Position numbers and translations under genes: made by a program. 64,000 bases of DNA. Source: Scolanthus callimorphus. Taxonomy: Eukaryota; Cnidaria; Anthozoa; Actiniaria; Edwardsiidae. The notes beneath the pieces are model-generated. The model saw nothing but the letters and a program-made list of their open reading frames with translations, was not told where the DNA came from and ran no database searches. Positions 45,641 to 58,485 of this stretch are shown here, in pieces. The stretch lies in contig CM066924.1 in assembly GCA_033964015.1 (NCBI GenBank), forward strand, positions 6,988,251-7,052,250, written 5' to 3'. Numbering within the stretch: the stretch's first letter is position 1; each line of letters begins with the position of its first letter.

Positions 45641-45996
45641 ATCGAAAAATCAAAAAGGATAATAGCAGCAGAGGCTTACAACACAAATACTTGCATACGG
45701 TGCGCTGGTTTTTTGTCAAAGAAAAAGGAAGGAGCGGAAAGTAAAACCTTTAAAACTTCATCTTATCTATCTATCTATACTAGCGCAACCATAGTTAATC
45801 GAGGAGTGGAAGGCGCGTGCAACCAAACAGTGTTGTTTATTTTTGCCGTCTTTTGTGGTATGTTAAAACAAATATCCTTTGAATTTCGGCGTTAACAATA
45901 CCCTGGGTACACAATAAAACATAGTCCGAATTTCAAGAGCCAATTACAGAGCGTGCGGAATTGGATATCCATTGACCATGTTGACGTCGTGGATAA

Positions 45997-46158
45997 TATG
46001 ACATACTACGTGAAATCAAGTATTATGAATCCTATAAGCGTCTGTCGGGAGAGCGCTTGTGTTTGGCTGAAATAGATCCACTAACACATGAATGGGTTCC
46101 TCCTGACTTTTTCAGAGAGAAGTTAGAGTTAATTACCGAGCAAGATTGGAGGCAATAA
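45997..46158 (+). other. candidate orphan coding segment, unknown product
   Basis: A 54-codon open stretch without ATG at its start, ending in TAA (46156-46158). It reads DILREIKYYESYKRLSGERL, CLAEIDPLTHEWVPPDFFRE and KLELITEQDWRQ. The residue mix (charged, WVPPDFF, EQDW) is more protein-like than other random frames here. No convincing splice acceptor is present: CAAG at 46020 lacks a pyrimidine tract. No family is recognised. It could be the terminal piece of a degraded gene or transposon. Confidence 0.25.
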
Positions 46159-46239
46159 GCCATATACGCTGCATATACATATACGCATTCCGAAAGAAAC
46201 TATTGTTAGTTATTTTGGTTGTCTTCCTACATATGGACG

Positions 46240-48620
46240 TTCCCTCGGGAAACTTATTGCAATCAAAGCATTCGCAGGAATGCTAGTATGCCAGCAGAGC
46301 TTCTACCTGGATAAACCACTAGAGCGCTATGTAAATGGCAACATCGAAAGTCTGAACGCAGGGCATAAGATGAAAAGAGCCGTGGTCCTGCCCCGAGTCC
46401 AGAAAACAATGGGCGGCTGTCAAAAAATCTGTCGACGGCCATGTTTGACAACAAGCAGATTTCCTGGAACCGGGTTTTGCTTAAAACTGCTTGCAGTCCC
46501 TTGCTCGGGGAATGTCCGTAATATTAGAGGTAAAAGTCTTACTTTGCGCGCGTAATAAGAGGTTAAAAGTCTCTCGGTCCAACTCTTTCCATATCAAACA
46601 CCAGGAGAGACATGGAATACGTCTCCAATATCATTTTCTCGCGGACTATCCTACACAAGTTCACAAGAAATGTATAAGAGATGTATATACGTCATACGTT
46701 ACATTTTTCGCACACCGGGGGAGTAATATCTATATATCTATCTTACTTTGCACGCGCCTAGTACTGTGCATTTGTGAATCCCCATTTGTGAATCCCCTCC
46801 TCGTCTACGTCTTGGTCGAAAAGTATGCTGCCCCCTCGTTTGTTGGAGCTCTGTTTCAATCAGTTATGTGAGACGTTTTTACCGACATCATTGGACAAAT
46901 TACTAGGAGAATTGGCTTGGAAGAGTAGCTACCACAACCACTACTCAGTCGTGAACACAAGTCTTGAGGACTTGAAAAATCAGGGACGTTCTCTTTACTG
47001 TCGAAAGAGCAGCTAGGACAGCCGTCCTCTGGATAAACAGTTTCGCTGCAAGCAATAACAACTCATAAACGTCGGAGAAGCGATTTTTTTTCACACATTC
47101 CTCAAGCAACAGCTACTATGAAACTGTTTTTTAGATCACGTGAGCGCATCGGACGAATCAGGGCGTTTGTTTATGTCACTAACCAATCAGAAGGCCAGGG
47201 TCAGGATCTGACTCGGAACGGATTAACTCAACAATCGCGTACCGCGCGCCTCCAGAGGCTGACGCCAGCTCTGAGTTTCCCGAGAAACAACACAAACGCG
47301 AAAGGGCAGAGTTTCAGCCTCTGGTCCCCAGGGTACAAACGAGTTTACCTTTTGGTCGAGGGTCGATGGTACCTAGTCGAGGGTTGAGGGTGGACATGTC
47401 GAGGGTGAGGGTAACTGGTCGAGGGTAACTAAAAATGTCTCAAATTTTCACAAGACCGGAGATTGTTTAGGGTTGTTTTCACACCTTCGTGATATTTGTG
47501 TCAACGTCCGCAATCTTTGCTTCGTTTCACGTTCCTAAAGTCTCAGTCGGTCCAACTCTTTCCATATCAAACACCAGGAGAGACATGGAATCATGGAATA
47601 CGTCTCCAATATCATTTTCTCGCGGACTATCCTACACAAGTTCACAAGAAATGTATAAGAGATGTATATACGTTACACGTTACATTTTTCGCACACCGGG
47701 GGAGATAACGCTACTTGTCAAGGTCCACAGGCATTTGCCTCAAATGGCAGTCAGGCCAGCTGACCGACAACATTTTTACGACCCATTTTAAACAGCTGGA
47801 AGTGAAAACTATTTCGAATTACTTGCGAATTTTGAGATACATGAGTACATGAACTACCACTAGAGCTACTTTCGATATAAACCTCACGTCAACTCGTAAA
47901 AGAATAGTGCCAAATACGTACCGTATGCTGCTATGTTTTTTATGCTTCGATATATAGAAGCTATATGGTACAAACAAAGAAATGTTTTTAGTTTAGCTTC
48001 GTATTTATCGGCGCAGTTCCCGAAAATATTGCATGTCGGTCAGCTTGATAAACACGACAGATTGCGGATCGCTAAAAAATCTCCAGTCTTGTGTACAATA
48101 TTCCGGGAGAAAATTTGAGCCATTTTTAGCTACCCTCGACCAGCTACCCTCACCCTCGACATGCCCACCCTCGACCCTCGACTAGGTACCCTCGACCCTC
48201 GACCAAAAGGTAAACTCGCTTCAAACGCGCTGCGGCCCCTTTGACGAATTAGCAAATCAAGCACCAATTCTGACTATCCACAGACTTCAAGCAAGACTCT
48301 AGCGCGCTGTGTTTATGCCGGGCAACATAGCTAAGCACGGCATCTCTAACGAAAGTCTGACCGCAGGGCATAAGATCAAAAGAGCCGTGGTCCTGCCTCG
48401 AGCGGGGTCATATCAGGCATGCCAGAGAAACAATGGGCTGCTGTCAACAAATCTGTCGACGGCCATGTTTGACAACAAGCAGATTTCCAGGAACCGGGTT
48501 TTGCAATAACAACACTCGCACTCGGACGGTGTAAGTTGCAGGGTGCATAGCCTGCGTAGCAAACGCAAATGTTCGGCAAAGGCTTTGAGAAACGCTCTAT
48601 CCCGGTAAAGTTTCCCTGTT
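46240..48620. repeat. nested duplications X-Y-[Y']-X'
   Basis: Segment X (46340-46495, with GCAGGGCATAAGATGAAAAG and CTGTCGACGGCCATG) recurs at 48350-48508. Segment Y (46570-46723, CTCTTTCCATATCAAACACC ... TTTTTCGCACACCGGGGGAG) recurs at 47540-47704. Y' lies inside the foldback element at 47341-48217, whereas X and X' lie outside on either side. Short frames spanning these blocks occur in both copies but shift relative to each other. Confidence 0.85.
47341..48217. mobile_element. ~877-bp foldback element with GTCGAGGGT-repeat arms
   Basis: The left arm GAGTTTACCTTTTGGTCGAG, followed by several GTCGAGGGT/GAGGGTA units, is the inverse of the right arm over about 108 bases (48110-48217: ...CTCGACCAAAAGGTAAACTC). 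The tandem GTCGAGGGT repeats are therefore part of the terminal repeats. The interior includes duplicated segment Y'. No clear target duplication and no transposase. Confidence 0.85.
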
Positions 48621-49319
48621 TGAATGCGAATGTCCGACATTTCCGCTTTGACAGAAGATGAAATCAGAGACGGGCACTTTTCAACTGGTCAATCAAGAGT
48701 GACATATCTGACATATGGCATCGAAGCTCAGAAGCAAACTCAGAAGCAAGGATTTTATTTTGTTACGTTCGGGAATTTTTTTTTTTGGCTCGTGCAGTAT
48801 TTGTCATGTCTGTTTTACAAAACTTAATAACCTGCGCCCTCCACCCTGCACACCGTCCGTAACAACACTCGTACATAGCTCTACCTTGCCCGCAAAATAA
48901 GAATCCAGATTGTATAATATAGTATTTCCTAACCGATTGCTTTCCTCATTACCCTGCTAGCAGAGGTTTTTTTTTCCGTCAGTCTTTTATTATAGCTAGC
49001 ATTAAATTGTTCGCGTGTCTGGTATGTCGCGTGGTTGTTTTGATTTGCACCCGTATTTCCTCATCCGAAATTTGTTCTTTGGTATAATTCCTCGATCGAC
49101 CCGAAGCATTCAGGAAATGCAAGCATGCCAGAGCTTCTACATATACAGTGAAACCTCGATATAACGATATGGCAAGGGGACAGCTAGCATGGCTAGTCTC
49201 CCTCGCAGCCCGTTCTTTGTGTCGGTCACGCAACGCTGCCGCCCCCCCCCCCCCCCCCCCCCCCGCACCCCAGCCCTACGATGTGGAACAGGGTGTTATC
49301 ACATCGCTTTGATCCTCAA
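48621..49319. other. non-coding; pogo-like end and poly-C tract
   Basis: ACAGTGAAACCTCGATATAA at 49144 resembles the terminal repeat of pogo/Tigger-type DNA transposons; only one end is seen. A run of about 22 C lies at 49242-49264. AAATGCAAGCATGCCAGAGC near 49116 echoes the sequence at 46280. Confidence 0.5.
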
Positions 49320-49615
49320 GATCTGGTGGTATGTCCCGGGTGGTACAACCACCCTTGATCCGCAAGACCTTGGTGGTAGATACCGGGTGGTACCACCTCC
49401 GTTGCTACCACCTCCCTTGCTACCACCTCCCTTTGATCCGCAAGATATGGTGGTAGGTCCCGGGTGGTATCACCACCCTTGATCTGCAAGACCTGGTAAT
49501 AGATACCGGGTACCACCTCCTCCCTCTACTCCTTCATTAGGTAGGTGGTTCCGGGTCATACCCTACCCCCTTAAATCGGGTCCCAAGGAAGTACGAATGT
49601 TTTGACCGCGTCCCT
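49320..49615. repeat. GGTACCACC minisatellite (inverse relative of 45345-45640)
   Basis: Alternating CCGGGTGGTACCACC and CTTGATCCGCAAGA(C/T) modules at about 49315-49500, with three near-identical TTGCTACCACCTCCC units at 49400-49432. The right border ends GGGTCCCAAGGAAGTACGAA ... GTTTTGACCGCGTCCC, the reverse complement of the left border of the 45345 array. Confidence 0.8.
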
Positions 49616-51004
49616 AATAAAAAATTAAAGCAAACTTGATATGTTTATAGTTTGTCTTAGTGGCGGCCATCTTGGATGCTAGAAGTTGCCAAGTTTCTCA
49701 GGTACATTAAGGCATGGGTCTAACCATGATTTGACCTTCAGAAGTAGGGGGGGGGGGGGGGGGGGGTCAAACGCCATTTACAACAAGTCTATCATTAAAG
49801 TAGTAGTTTTATTAGGTTGATATTATTAAATATTTCATGAAAGACGATACTGTGCCTTAATTAAGTCATCACGTGATGTCTCACATTGCGTTATTGGACA
49901 TTTTTCAGCGTGACAATACATTTCGAAATAGTCCCGGTTCTAAGAACAAGTTTTCTCGTAACTTTTTGCCGCAGAGAGATTAAGGCCATCGGTCTCTAAA
50001 ACAAACCTGCCGGACTGAACAAGATTTTTGAAAACTTAATGAAATATTTAGGTAATTATTTCACAGGGGCCTGGGGCGAGTGGTTTTTCGGAAATATCTA
50101 AGAAAAGAAATACTCTTTAAATACGGTCCGGCAGGATTCTTCAGTAGTTGCTAATAAACATGTTTTAAGGTGAAATTCATTTGGCTCCAATAAACGTTTC
50201 CACTGAGACTATTAATCCACAAATAATATTGCGTGACAGGAAAATGTCAAGTGCCTTGGAGCAATGGTATTTATGGTCTTTTTCGTCTCTTAGCATAGAA
50301 AGTTCAAAATACAAAGCAAACTCCCTATATTTACATTTTGGCTTAGTGGCGGTCATCTTGAGAACTCAGGTACATTAAGGCAAGGGTCCAAGAGTGGTCA
50401 CCAAAAAAGCATAGGGGGTGGTCAAGTGTTTACCAGCATTTATCCCAAAAAGGAGTTGAGATTCAAATTACATTCCACAAATAGATCTCCCTAGGTGTGA
50501 CCTTACGTGCGTGACATTTTCATGCCATTTTTTCTTTGCTATCACAAATGATAACTATGCAAATAATGTCATGAACAAAAAAGTACGCAACGAGACGCAG
50601 TTGTTGGCAGAGTATTTGTATTAAATGTCATAAAGAAATTGTGAAAGACAGATCTGGTAAGCTTTTTTAACCTTTTGCCTGGAAGCCTTGTCTTGTATTT
50701 TGACGTCATTGGTTTGATGCACTGTACTGACGTCATATATTGTAGACTAAAATGTTTGAACTTGTAGTGTGGGGTACCTCAGGTTCGTGTTTGGGGCCTG
50801 GCTTGTTTCATCACGTCATCTTGCGAGCTCTTATGCGAGCCTGTTCCACCCTCAGGTAAAATGGCGTCGGTGTACTGGCAAAGCAGTTTAGATTTCGCGC
50901 CGTTCCAGTCTAAACAACGAAGAAATTCAATTATACATAAATATGAGGCGGGCTAAAGAATTTCGACGTTTATCAACAGTCGAATAATCGGCTAGAGAAT
51001 CGGC
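49616..51004. other. non-coding, repeat fragments
   Basis: Two diverged copies of a short segment: GTCTTAGTGGCGGCCATCTTGG ... AGGTACATTAAGGCATGGGT (about 49656-49720) and GGCTTAGTGGCGGTCATCTTG ... GGTACATTAAGGCAAGGGTC (about 50340-50390). A G-run of ~19 lies at 49747-49766. No gene. Confidence 0.55.
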
Positions 51005-51350
51005 TAGTGTATCCATGACTCATGGACACCGCGGCAAAACGCAGTTGACATGCGCTAAAGATTCACTGGCCTGTGAAGAAGACAATTGAAAAAATCTAAA
51101 TAACAACAGCGAACGATAAATTTAGACTTTAAGCCATGATAAAGTTCAGAGAAAGATATGATCGTATTCTAGCTGCTCTGCAATTTTTGTTGCCTTAAGT
51201 TTTGTGTCTGGAACTTAAGTTTTCCAAATTTCCAAGACAGCACGACGTAGAATTATTTCTTTTGTTTTCATTTCACAGGAAGTAAATCTTGCGCGCATGG
51301 CAAATGCGTTTTGCCGCGGTGTTTGACTCATGTATAGTATAGACTACTTG
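51005..51350. mobile_element. ~345-bp foldback element
   Basis: GACACCGCGGCAAAACGCAG at 51024 pairs with GCGTTTTGCCGCGGTGTTTG at 51307; ACATGCGCTAAAGATTCACTG pairs with the GTAAATCTTGCGCGCATGG side. Arms of about 70 bases. No clear target duplication; no coding capacity. Confidence 0.75.
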
Positions 51351-51752
51351 CAGTCCCTTATTTGACGAGCGTGAATATTTGCGTGAGAAGTGAGTATTTA
51401 CAACACGCGCTTTCATTCACCACGCACAGTGTAGAGTCATGCGTTCTAACATCATGAGTAAAACTGCAATTAAGTTAGGAAGCGAGAGGTTTTGAATTAA
51501 CGTAGATAAAGTTAGCCATTTTATTTTTCTTGGGGCGCGGGGTTGAGAGCATGTTCCCACAAGAAGAAAAACATGAAATTTTAGGAATCGAGGCGGCCGG
51601 AAATGCATCAAAATATGGTGCTAAATTTACAGATTTCAACTCAATCTCCTCTTTTACAGTAAAAGCCAAGAAAAAAAAGCGATGCGAGAAGGCAAAAAAG
51701 TACATCGTACTTCAACCAGAGATAACACTAAAAAAATTGGAAAATATTTAAC
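51351..51752. other. non-coding, nothing recognised
   Basis: A 73-codon plus-strand frame (51530-51751) is lysine-rich at its end and has no domain. I do not support it as a gene. Confidence 0.3.
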
Positions 51753-52640
51753 GTTATCCTGTGAGATTGCGGAGAATATCGTCTGATACTTAGCCGACGA
51801 GGGACGTATCCCGAGTTGGCTGAATCGGACGCTATTCCGCAAAATCGAGCAGGATAATGGTTTTATTATTCAGTACTTCGACAGCACAAAAATATCCCAA
51901 CAAAGATTTATTTTTGCGCACTCTTTACGAGCTCAACACGTCAAATTTCGCTCAGACGACGGATATCGCAGGATAAATACTAGTTATGCGATGCTTTCGA
52001 ATGGCATACTGCAGAATACACCACGCGTCACTTGTATTTTCTGGTTTACATACGTGCCTTCAGGCGAGAGTGTATGCTAAGAAAATACAAGTGACAAGTG
52101 GGATATTCTGCAGTATGCCACGATAATTCATTGTATAACTATTTCATACCACGCTACAGAAAATTAAAGGCAACATTTTAAGCAGTGCGCGATGGAAAGG
52201 TTGAGTGGAATACCTCCAAATATACAACGCCGTTCCGGCATTGTGATTGGCTGTATTTTTGTGGCGTGGTATAAAGACGGATATTGAGATGTTTCAATGA
52301 CCATATTCGGACAGTGCATCGAAGTGCTGAAAATAATTAACCATTATCCTGCGAGATTGCGCAGAATATCGTCTGATACTTAGCCGACGAGGGACGAAGT
52401 CCCGAGTTAGCTAAAATCAGACGATATTCTGCAAAATCGAGCAGGATAATGGTTTTATTATTTAGCACATCGATAGCACAAAACCCCCCGAAAAAAAATG
52501 ACTTTTGTGTATTATTTACGAGCTCAAAACATCATATTCTCCTCAGAGACGGATATCGCAGGATAGCTGTCATGTACAGAAGACAGCTATTGGCGTTCCA
52601 ATGACCATATTTGGGCAGTGCATCGATGTGCTGAATAATA
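51753..52640. repeat. two tandem ATTATCCTG hairpin units with a MITE between them
   Basis: Units at about 51753-51977 and 52338-52566. Each begins with a ~105-base imperfect hairpin: TTATCCTGCGAGATTGCGCA pairs with TGCAAAATCGAGCAGGATAA, around a GGGACGAAGTCCC inner stem. Each ends CGGATATCGCAGGATA. The linker CAATGACCATATT(C/T)GG(A/G)CAGTGCATCGA occurs at 52296 and 52598, giving a ~302-bp period. A separate hairpin element (52003-52275) sits between the units. Confidence 0.82.
52003..52275. mobile_element. hairpin MITE, sister copy of 59149-59410
   Basis: GGCATACTGCAGAATA and ATATTCTGCAGTATGCC are inverted around TCACTTGTATTTTCTGG / AAAATACAAGTGA. The downstream part (TTCATTGTATAACTATTTCA, TACCACGCTACAGAAAATTA, GGAAAGGTTGA.TGGA.TACC, AATATACAACGCC) matches 59258-59390 almost base for base. 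The end is near GTGGCGTGGTATAA, complementary to the TATACCAC seen at the other end. Confidence 0.8.
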
Positions 52641-55600
52641 ACACGGGTTATTTGCTAATTGTTTTTATTCTTCAACATCATTGATGGTGAGATTCTTGGA
52701 TTTTTTCTAGCTTGCCCGTTATATAAAAAGCTGAACATTTGACGACATTTGGTCACAATTCGTCCGCCTACTATATGGAATGCAAAGGTTGATTGACGGA
52801 TATAATTCGGTCTGCGTGCATGACTGTTTCTCTTGTTTTCCTTGTTATTCATCACGCTTGATGACAGACTCCGTAAGCAGCTTTACGTACAAACATATAT
52901 TTCTACGCACGTTGTATAATGATGTACGCATTTTGGCGCTAATGACTTAAACCAATAATTACTCAAATAGAAATCCATCCCTAAGTAAAAATAACAAAGG
53001 TTTTGTATTGGTGCGTTTAGTCCTTTGTGATCTAAATTTAGTACCATCCGAAAATGGTTCATTTTTTATTTCCATTCCCGCAAATATTTTTAAATTACCG
53101 TTTTGAGGCCGTCATTTTTAAAAAAGAAAGACGAAATATCAACCAATGCAGGAGAATATTTCTATAACTTATAATACTTTCCCAAAGAAAATTGTCTTTG
53201 TGACAAAATATAACTCATGCAACGCACAAAGAAAAGATATCTTTTAATTGCTCTTAAATGGCTTCCCGTGCACTAAAATGGTATCTCGAGACTTATTTAA
53301 CAATAGCACTTAAAAGTATCTTTATCCAGATCATCCTTTCTAGATTTCTATGATTTTCATTTCTTTCCTGGGTTATTAGTTTTCCTAAGCTAATGGAATA
53401 TGGCGCATTAGTAAATTGCGAGTGGTATCAGAAATAGCTACAGTAAACTGTACCCAAAATATTGGCTGTCAGTTTATTACAAAGTGTTAGTTTTGTGGCA
53501 GGAAATTATTGAGAGAAATGAATATTGATCCTCTTCCTGTAAACCGTGACGCTGATCCCTATTTCGTTTTAAAAATATATTTTGGTTATCTTTATTTGAA
53601 ACGTGTGGGCAATGTGAGGGGGAAAAAATCACTCAAAGCAAAGCAAAAAATATGTTTTATTTGCTCAAGTTCTTGAGTTCTCCTGTAACACACGTCAAAA
53701 AGGCAACAAACACGGAGATGAATAATATTTGCCCATAAGTAATTCTTACAAAGAGGGCAATAATACGATTGAAGCCGGAAGGATGGTTTCTTACGTTTTC
53801 GCGTGAACGAAATTTCTTGCTACTCGATTTCGAAAACATTTTCAAAAACGGAAGTTGTTTTTCCATTTTACTCAGAACTCAGATTCCTTGCACTTTGTCC
53901 ATGTAGTATAATTGCAGTTAGAAATTTAGAATTGAGACGATGTTATTGAGATAATTTCATTTTTCCTCTATTAGTTTTTTCTAGAGAGAAGAACCCAGAG
54001 AGGAAATTAAATTCTCTCTTCGGACCTACATATATTTGAAACGTTCATATCGCCATCGAAGTCACAACCCCTGTGAAGGCAAAAAGTCTTGGATCCAAAT
54101 ACTAGTCAAGAGAAAAAAACACATGGCATCCCTTGCAGGAACTAATCCTATCTCCCTGTTTTTTCTACAACATTTTCTCATTTTGCGAACAACACGATTT
54201 TTTCAGATTAAATTGGCGGAAAACCTATTGTGGAAAACTATTAACACACTATTACGAGAGTAATAATTCCATTTAAAGAAACAAAACGGTAATCTAGTGC
54301 AGTGGAAAGACGATAACGTGAAGCACCTGCCTTTGTGAAAAGGAAATCAATCACGAGCTGATTTTGTGGGTTTTATTGAAGAGATTTTCAAGTGTTAGCG
54401 AAAGCACTGACAACTACAATTTATCTCAAAGTATTTTTGCTTTGAATATGTGTGCTTTTATCTAAAGGGGCGTTTTAAAATTACACTGTTTCTTTGTGGC
54501 TTTGTATTGTATTGATTTGCAATGTGAGAAAGCTCATTTATATCGCACGAAACCCATATGTATTGCAAGAACAAATCTGAGGGCACTGGCAGATTTTTTT
54601 CGTCAGTCTTAATTACTGCCAGGTGAAATGCTTTGCTGTACGTTGAAAGAAATATATTGAAAGAGTTGAACACAGCACTTTTAAAAAGGTTTTTAGAAAT
54701 GTGTCAACATTTAAGCTAAATTTTCCCTATCTTCGCTATATTTCTACTGTTTTCCTCGTTTAGAAAATCTCAAAGAAAGTTGACAGAAATTGAAAAATCA
54801 AATGCCATCATTCAATTGGTTGGTATGGCGACTCAACTGTCCAATAACAGGACACCTAAGCCAATTACATTCCGCTCATAGACAAATGAAGCACAGAAAT
54901 TAACAATAATTACACTTTTTCGGAGAGTATCGAAATGGGCAATTATCTTTTAACAAAAGTGACGGATTTGATACGCCTTTCCCGATCTTTAAACAAATAA
55001 TGTTGACGCGCTTCCTTGGACTCTCTCCCTTCCTATAGCTGTTGTTTTTTCCACCCAGAAATTGAACAAATCCTTTGTTCTTTAACCAAAGCCCCTCCTG
55101 TCGAGGATATCTCAATTTATTGAACCTAAAACCGTGTAATGGGGTCCTCCGCGTGGTTGTTCTGCCGGCGGAAAACCGCCATACTTGATAATTAATCGTG
55201 CATGCAAGCAGATTCGATAGTTATTGATTTGAGTTGTCGTAGCGTTTAGCAGGCTCGAGTGCTTTCGGATTTTCCCCTTGAGTGACAAATTACACAATTT
55301 AAACACAAGATCTAGGTGTAGCTATTAGTGTGTACGGATATTATGGTAATTAAGAATCGCCCAGTCCAGAATAAATACCCTATTATCCACCCACTACGAG
55401 TGAATCGTTTAAAGTGCGTTGCATGTTGTCTCTTCACAGACGCACAAAGTGGGAAGAAGAGAGAGCAGATCTAAGTAAATCCTATCTGGGATTCCACTAA
55501 ATCATCCCTAACATAGCTCTACAAAACTCTAGGTAAGACAAAGTACTATTCTCTTATTTAGTTTCTGTTTTCCTCTTTACTCATCTATGTTCCCCTAGTT

Positions 55601-58485
55601 CTATCACGAAAAAAATAGGGCGGTAATTAATAAGAACTCTTGTAGGACTGTTGAAAAGTCAGGAAATTCACACATGATTTTCGCGGTCAACACCATTAAA
55701 TGACCGTGAAATGCTTCGATAGTTTAATCTTTAGTGTCTTTTAGAAAGTTCCTTGGGGGTTATTTTGCCTAATTGGTTCCGTTAAGTAATACAAGTCATA
55801 CGTTATCTTGTGTCCAGTGTAAATTCTTCTTTCTGACTTGTTCTTCATTCTGATGTGTTCTTTATATTCACTTTTCTAGCGAGGGCAAACAGGGGTATAA
55901 AATATGAAGCTCTACTTTATCCTAAGCATTTCCCTATCAGCGTTTGGTTTTACAGAGATTTAAAACCAAAACACCGAATTGTACTAATTGAATAATGGCT
56001 TTTTTCACGAATCCCTGTGAATCTTCTGTCTGCTTACAAGCCAAGATTTTTTCGCTCACAATGTCAAAACGCTTTGTATTCACTAAACGCGACACAGTAC
56101 ATTTACAACACAACGACACATTATTTACTAAACTTTCTAGTCCTGTCTTCACTAAAACAAAAAAGCAGTTATCAAAAACAGCGGGAGATTTATCGCTTGT
56201 AATAAGGCCTGCATCCGACTCGCCCAGGCTCCACAAATGGAGACAGGTGTTTTTAGGAGGCAGCGAAAAAATCGCCTTTTTCTGATTTAGCGCTTTTGTA
56301 CGCCTCAGAAAGCCATTCAATGGTAAGCAACTTTCCAAAGCAAGATGTTAAGCCTTCACGTTCAAAATATTGTACACTTTAAGAAGAAACCTCTAGAATT
56401 ATTCAAATAATGCGCAACGCAAAATTAGCTTTCACTTTACTTTTGACGCCTTTGTACATTCGGCAACGGTGATATTTTTGTTTAATATTTGCTCCAATAA
56501 TCAAATAATCCTTTAAAAAGCCTAAGAAAGAGCTTTTAAAATTATTGTTTGCTCTATCGCACAGAATATATATTTCGTGGATATATTTTTTGTCGCTATC
56601 CAAATCTTACGTTTTATGTCCTTGAAGTGTTAAGACCATTTGTTCAATGAATACGTGAAAGAGCGACAGTGTTAAACGCTTTTCTCTTGACTAAAATGGA
56701 ACAGCGCTGCTTCCATTCTTAGATATAGCTTGATTTTACGCCCTGGGAGGTTCACCTGGAGTTCTTGATAAAAGCAGTTCTTGCTAAAAGCGTGTGTCTT
56801 TTTGTTCACTTGGGTTCGAAAAATTTCTTTGGCATTTCTGACAACTGTTTAAGTTTAGATTGAAATAGGAAGCGCCCAGTTTTTCTTTGCTGCGTCGTTA
56901 AAAATCAGTACTACGCTACGCTACATATTTCAGACTACAGAGCTTGACAATTTCGTATTTAGCAGGAAATAAGTGGCAACATTGAGTAACAGTCCAAGAA
57001 TCGAAGACAAGACAATGTTATTCCTTGAGCCTTGTCTTTTTAAGATGATTAAAGACGAGTAATAATTGACAGAATCAGGGCCACAGATCTTCGTTAATAA
57101 TGGGGGCGTTGCTTGATGGTTGCTTTATTAGATTTTTTACTTTTGTGATTTGTATTGAATAAGATTAAAATAACTTTTATAAGTTTCGCAGCACTTGAGT
57201 GATCGTGTTAGATATTTCAGATGCTACGAAAAATGTTAAAACGAGAACAGTATTTGAACGAGATCTTTAAATGAAAAACTTTGTTACAAGCATCAAGAAA
57301 CTTTGTTGCACAAAAAAAACTTTTTTTAAACTTGAACTACCTTTCATTTATCTTTATTTTTCGTTTTCTTTCTAGCAATAAGAATGACGCTAACTGTAAC
57401 AGGAACTTTGAATAAATGACACTTCCAATTGACAATTCATATCTTTCGCTCTTTCAAAGCTATGTTTAGATTTAACATTAGACAGGAAGGAAAACAAAGT
57501 CTGTTTGAAACAAAAAACAACAAAGAAATTTCCTCTTCAATTGTTGATTTCTAGGCTGAAAAGCATTGTGAACATGAAACCTTTTGTACACAAAAGTAAC
57601 AAAGAAATTCAAAACCATAAACTTATCGCACGAAAGTTTTCGTGTGAAAAAACAGACGCGCAATTTTGCTCAAAATTAATTAAAGGTGCGCAAAATTCGG
57701 AAATCTTTTTAGCATTTTCCGTACTGTAATAGAAATGAAACTGGGGAATTTGGCAAGAAAAAAAAGTTTATTTGTTTTAATGTTGAGGTCGCTTTCAACA
57801 AGGAAAGGGGCAATAATACGAAATCGACGGTTGTTTCCGAAAAAGAAATCAAGGCTTTTCACCAAGAGCAAATATTTTTTAACCAACGGATGTGTATTGA
57901 CGTGTACATGAAATAAATGCGATATGGAAATGATTGGAACACTCAGCATTTGTATCCTGTAATAATAGTGATAATATTCAGGTTGAAGGAAATCAGTATT
58001 GCTTATTCGAATTTGTATTACTTGTAAAAACGTATACACTATTCATGGATCGACGACCCTGTTACTGTGAAGCGATCTTCTTTTTTTACATTTTTAGCAA
58101 AGTAAAGACGGGCTTCTGTGAAGAGGAAAAACAACACACAAATATCTGACTCGCATGCTACTTCAGCCTGCAGCATCTGCCTTTTTAAACATATTATTTT
58201 GTTGGCAGTTTCGTACTGAAAACAGAGCGTGAGACAAAATTTCTATTCGAGACAACCGTTATATTTACCAGTATCTAGAGCTAATAATAGTTATCCGCGC
58301 ACTTATGGCGCAATTAAGCACAGTTTGAGTGGGAAATATCATGAACAATGGTTATTAGTTTTAAATGGAAAGCTACATTTAGACGATTTATTATAAGAAT
58401 GTGATTAGAAGTTTCGAAAATCGGAACGGATAGCAAACTATTTTCTGTGATCCTGATAACTTAGCCTAAGGCGTGGGATGTACAT
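52641..58485. other. long non-coding stretch, no gene supported
   Basis: Nearly 6 kb of AT-rich sequence. The longest frames (minus 55937-56338, 133 codons; plus 55995-56285, overlapping it) show no domain, signal peptide or splice context. No tandem array or foldback is obvious. Part may be upstream untranslated or regulatory sequence of the peptide precursor. Confidence 0.4.

Noticed and set aside
55937..56338. 133-codon minus-strand frame overlapping a 96-codon plus-strand frame
   Set aside because: No recognisable domain, signal peptide or gene context; overlapping antisense frames of this size are expected in non-coding sequence.
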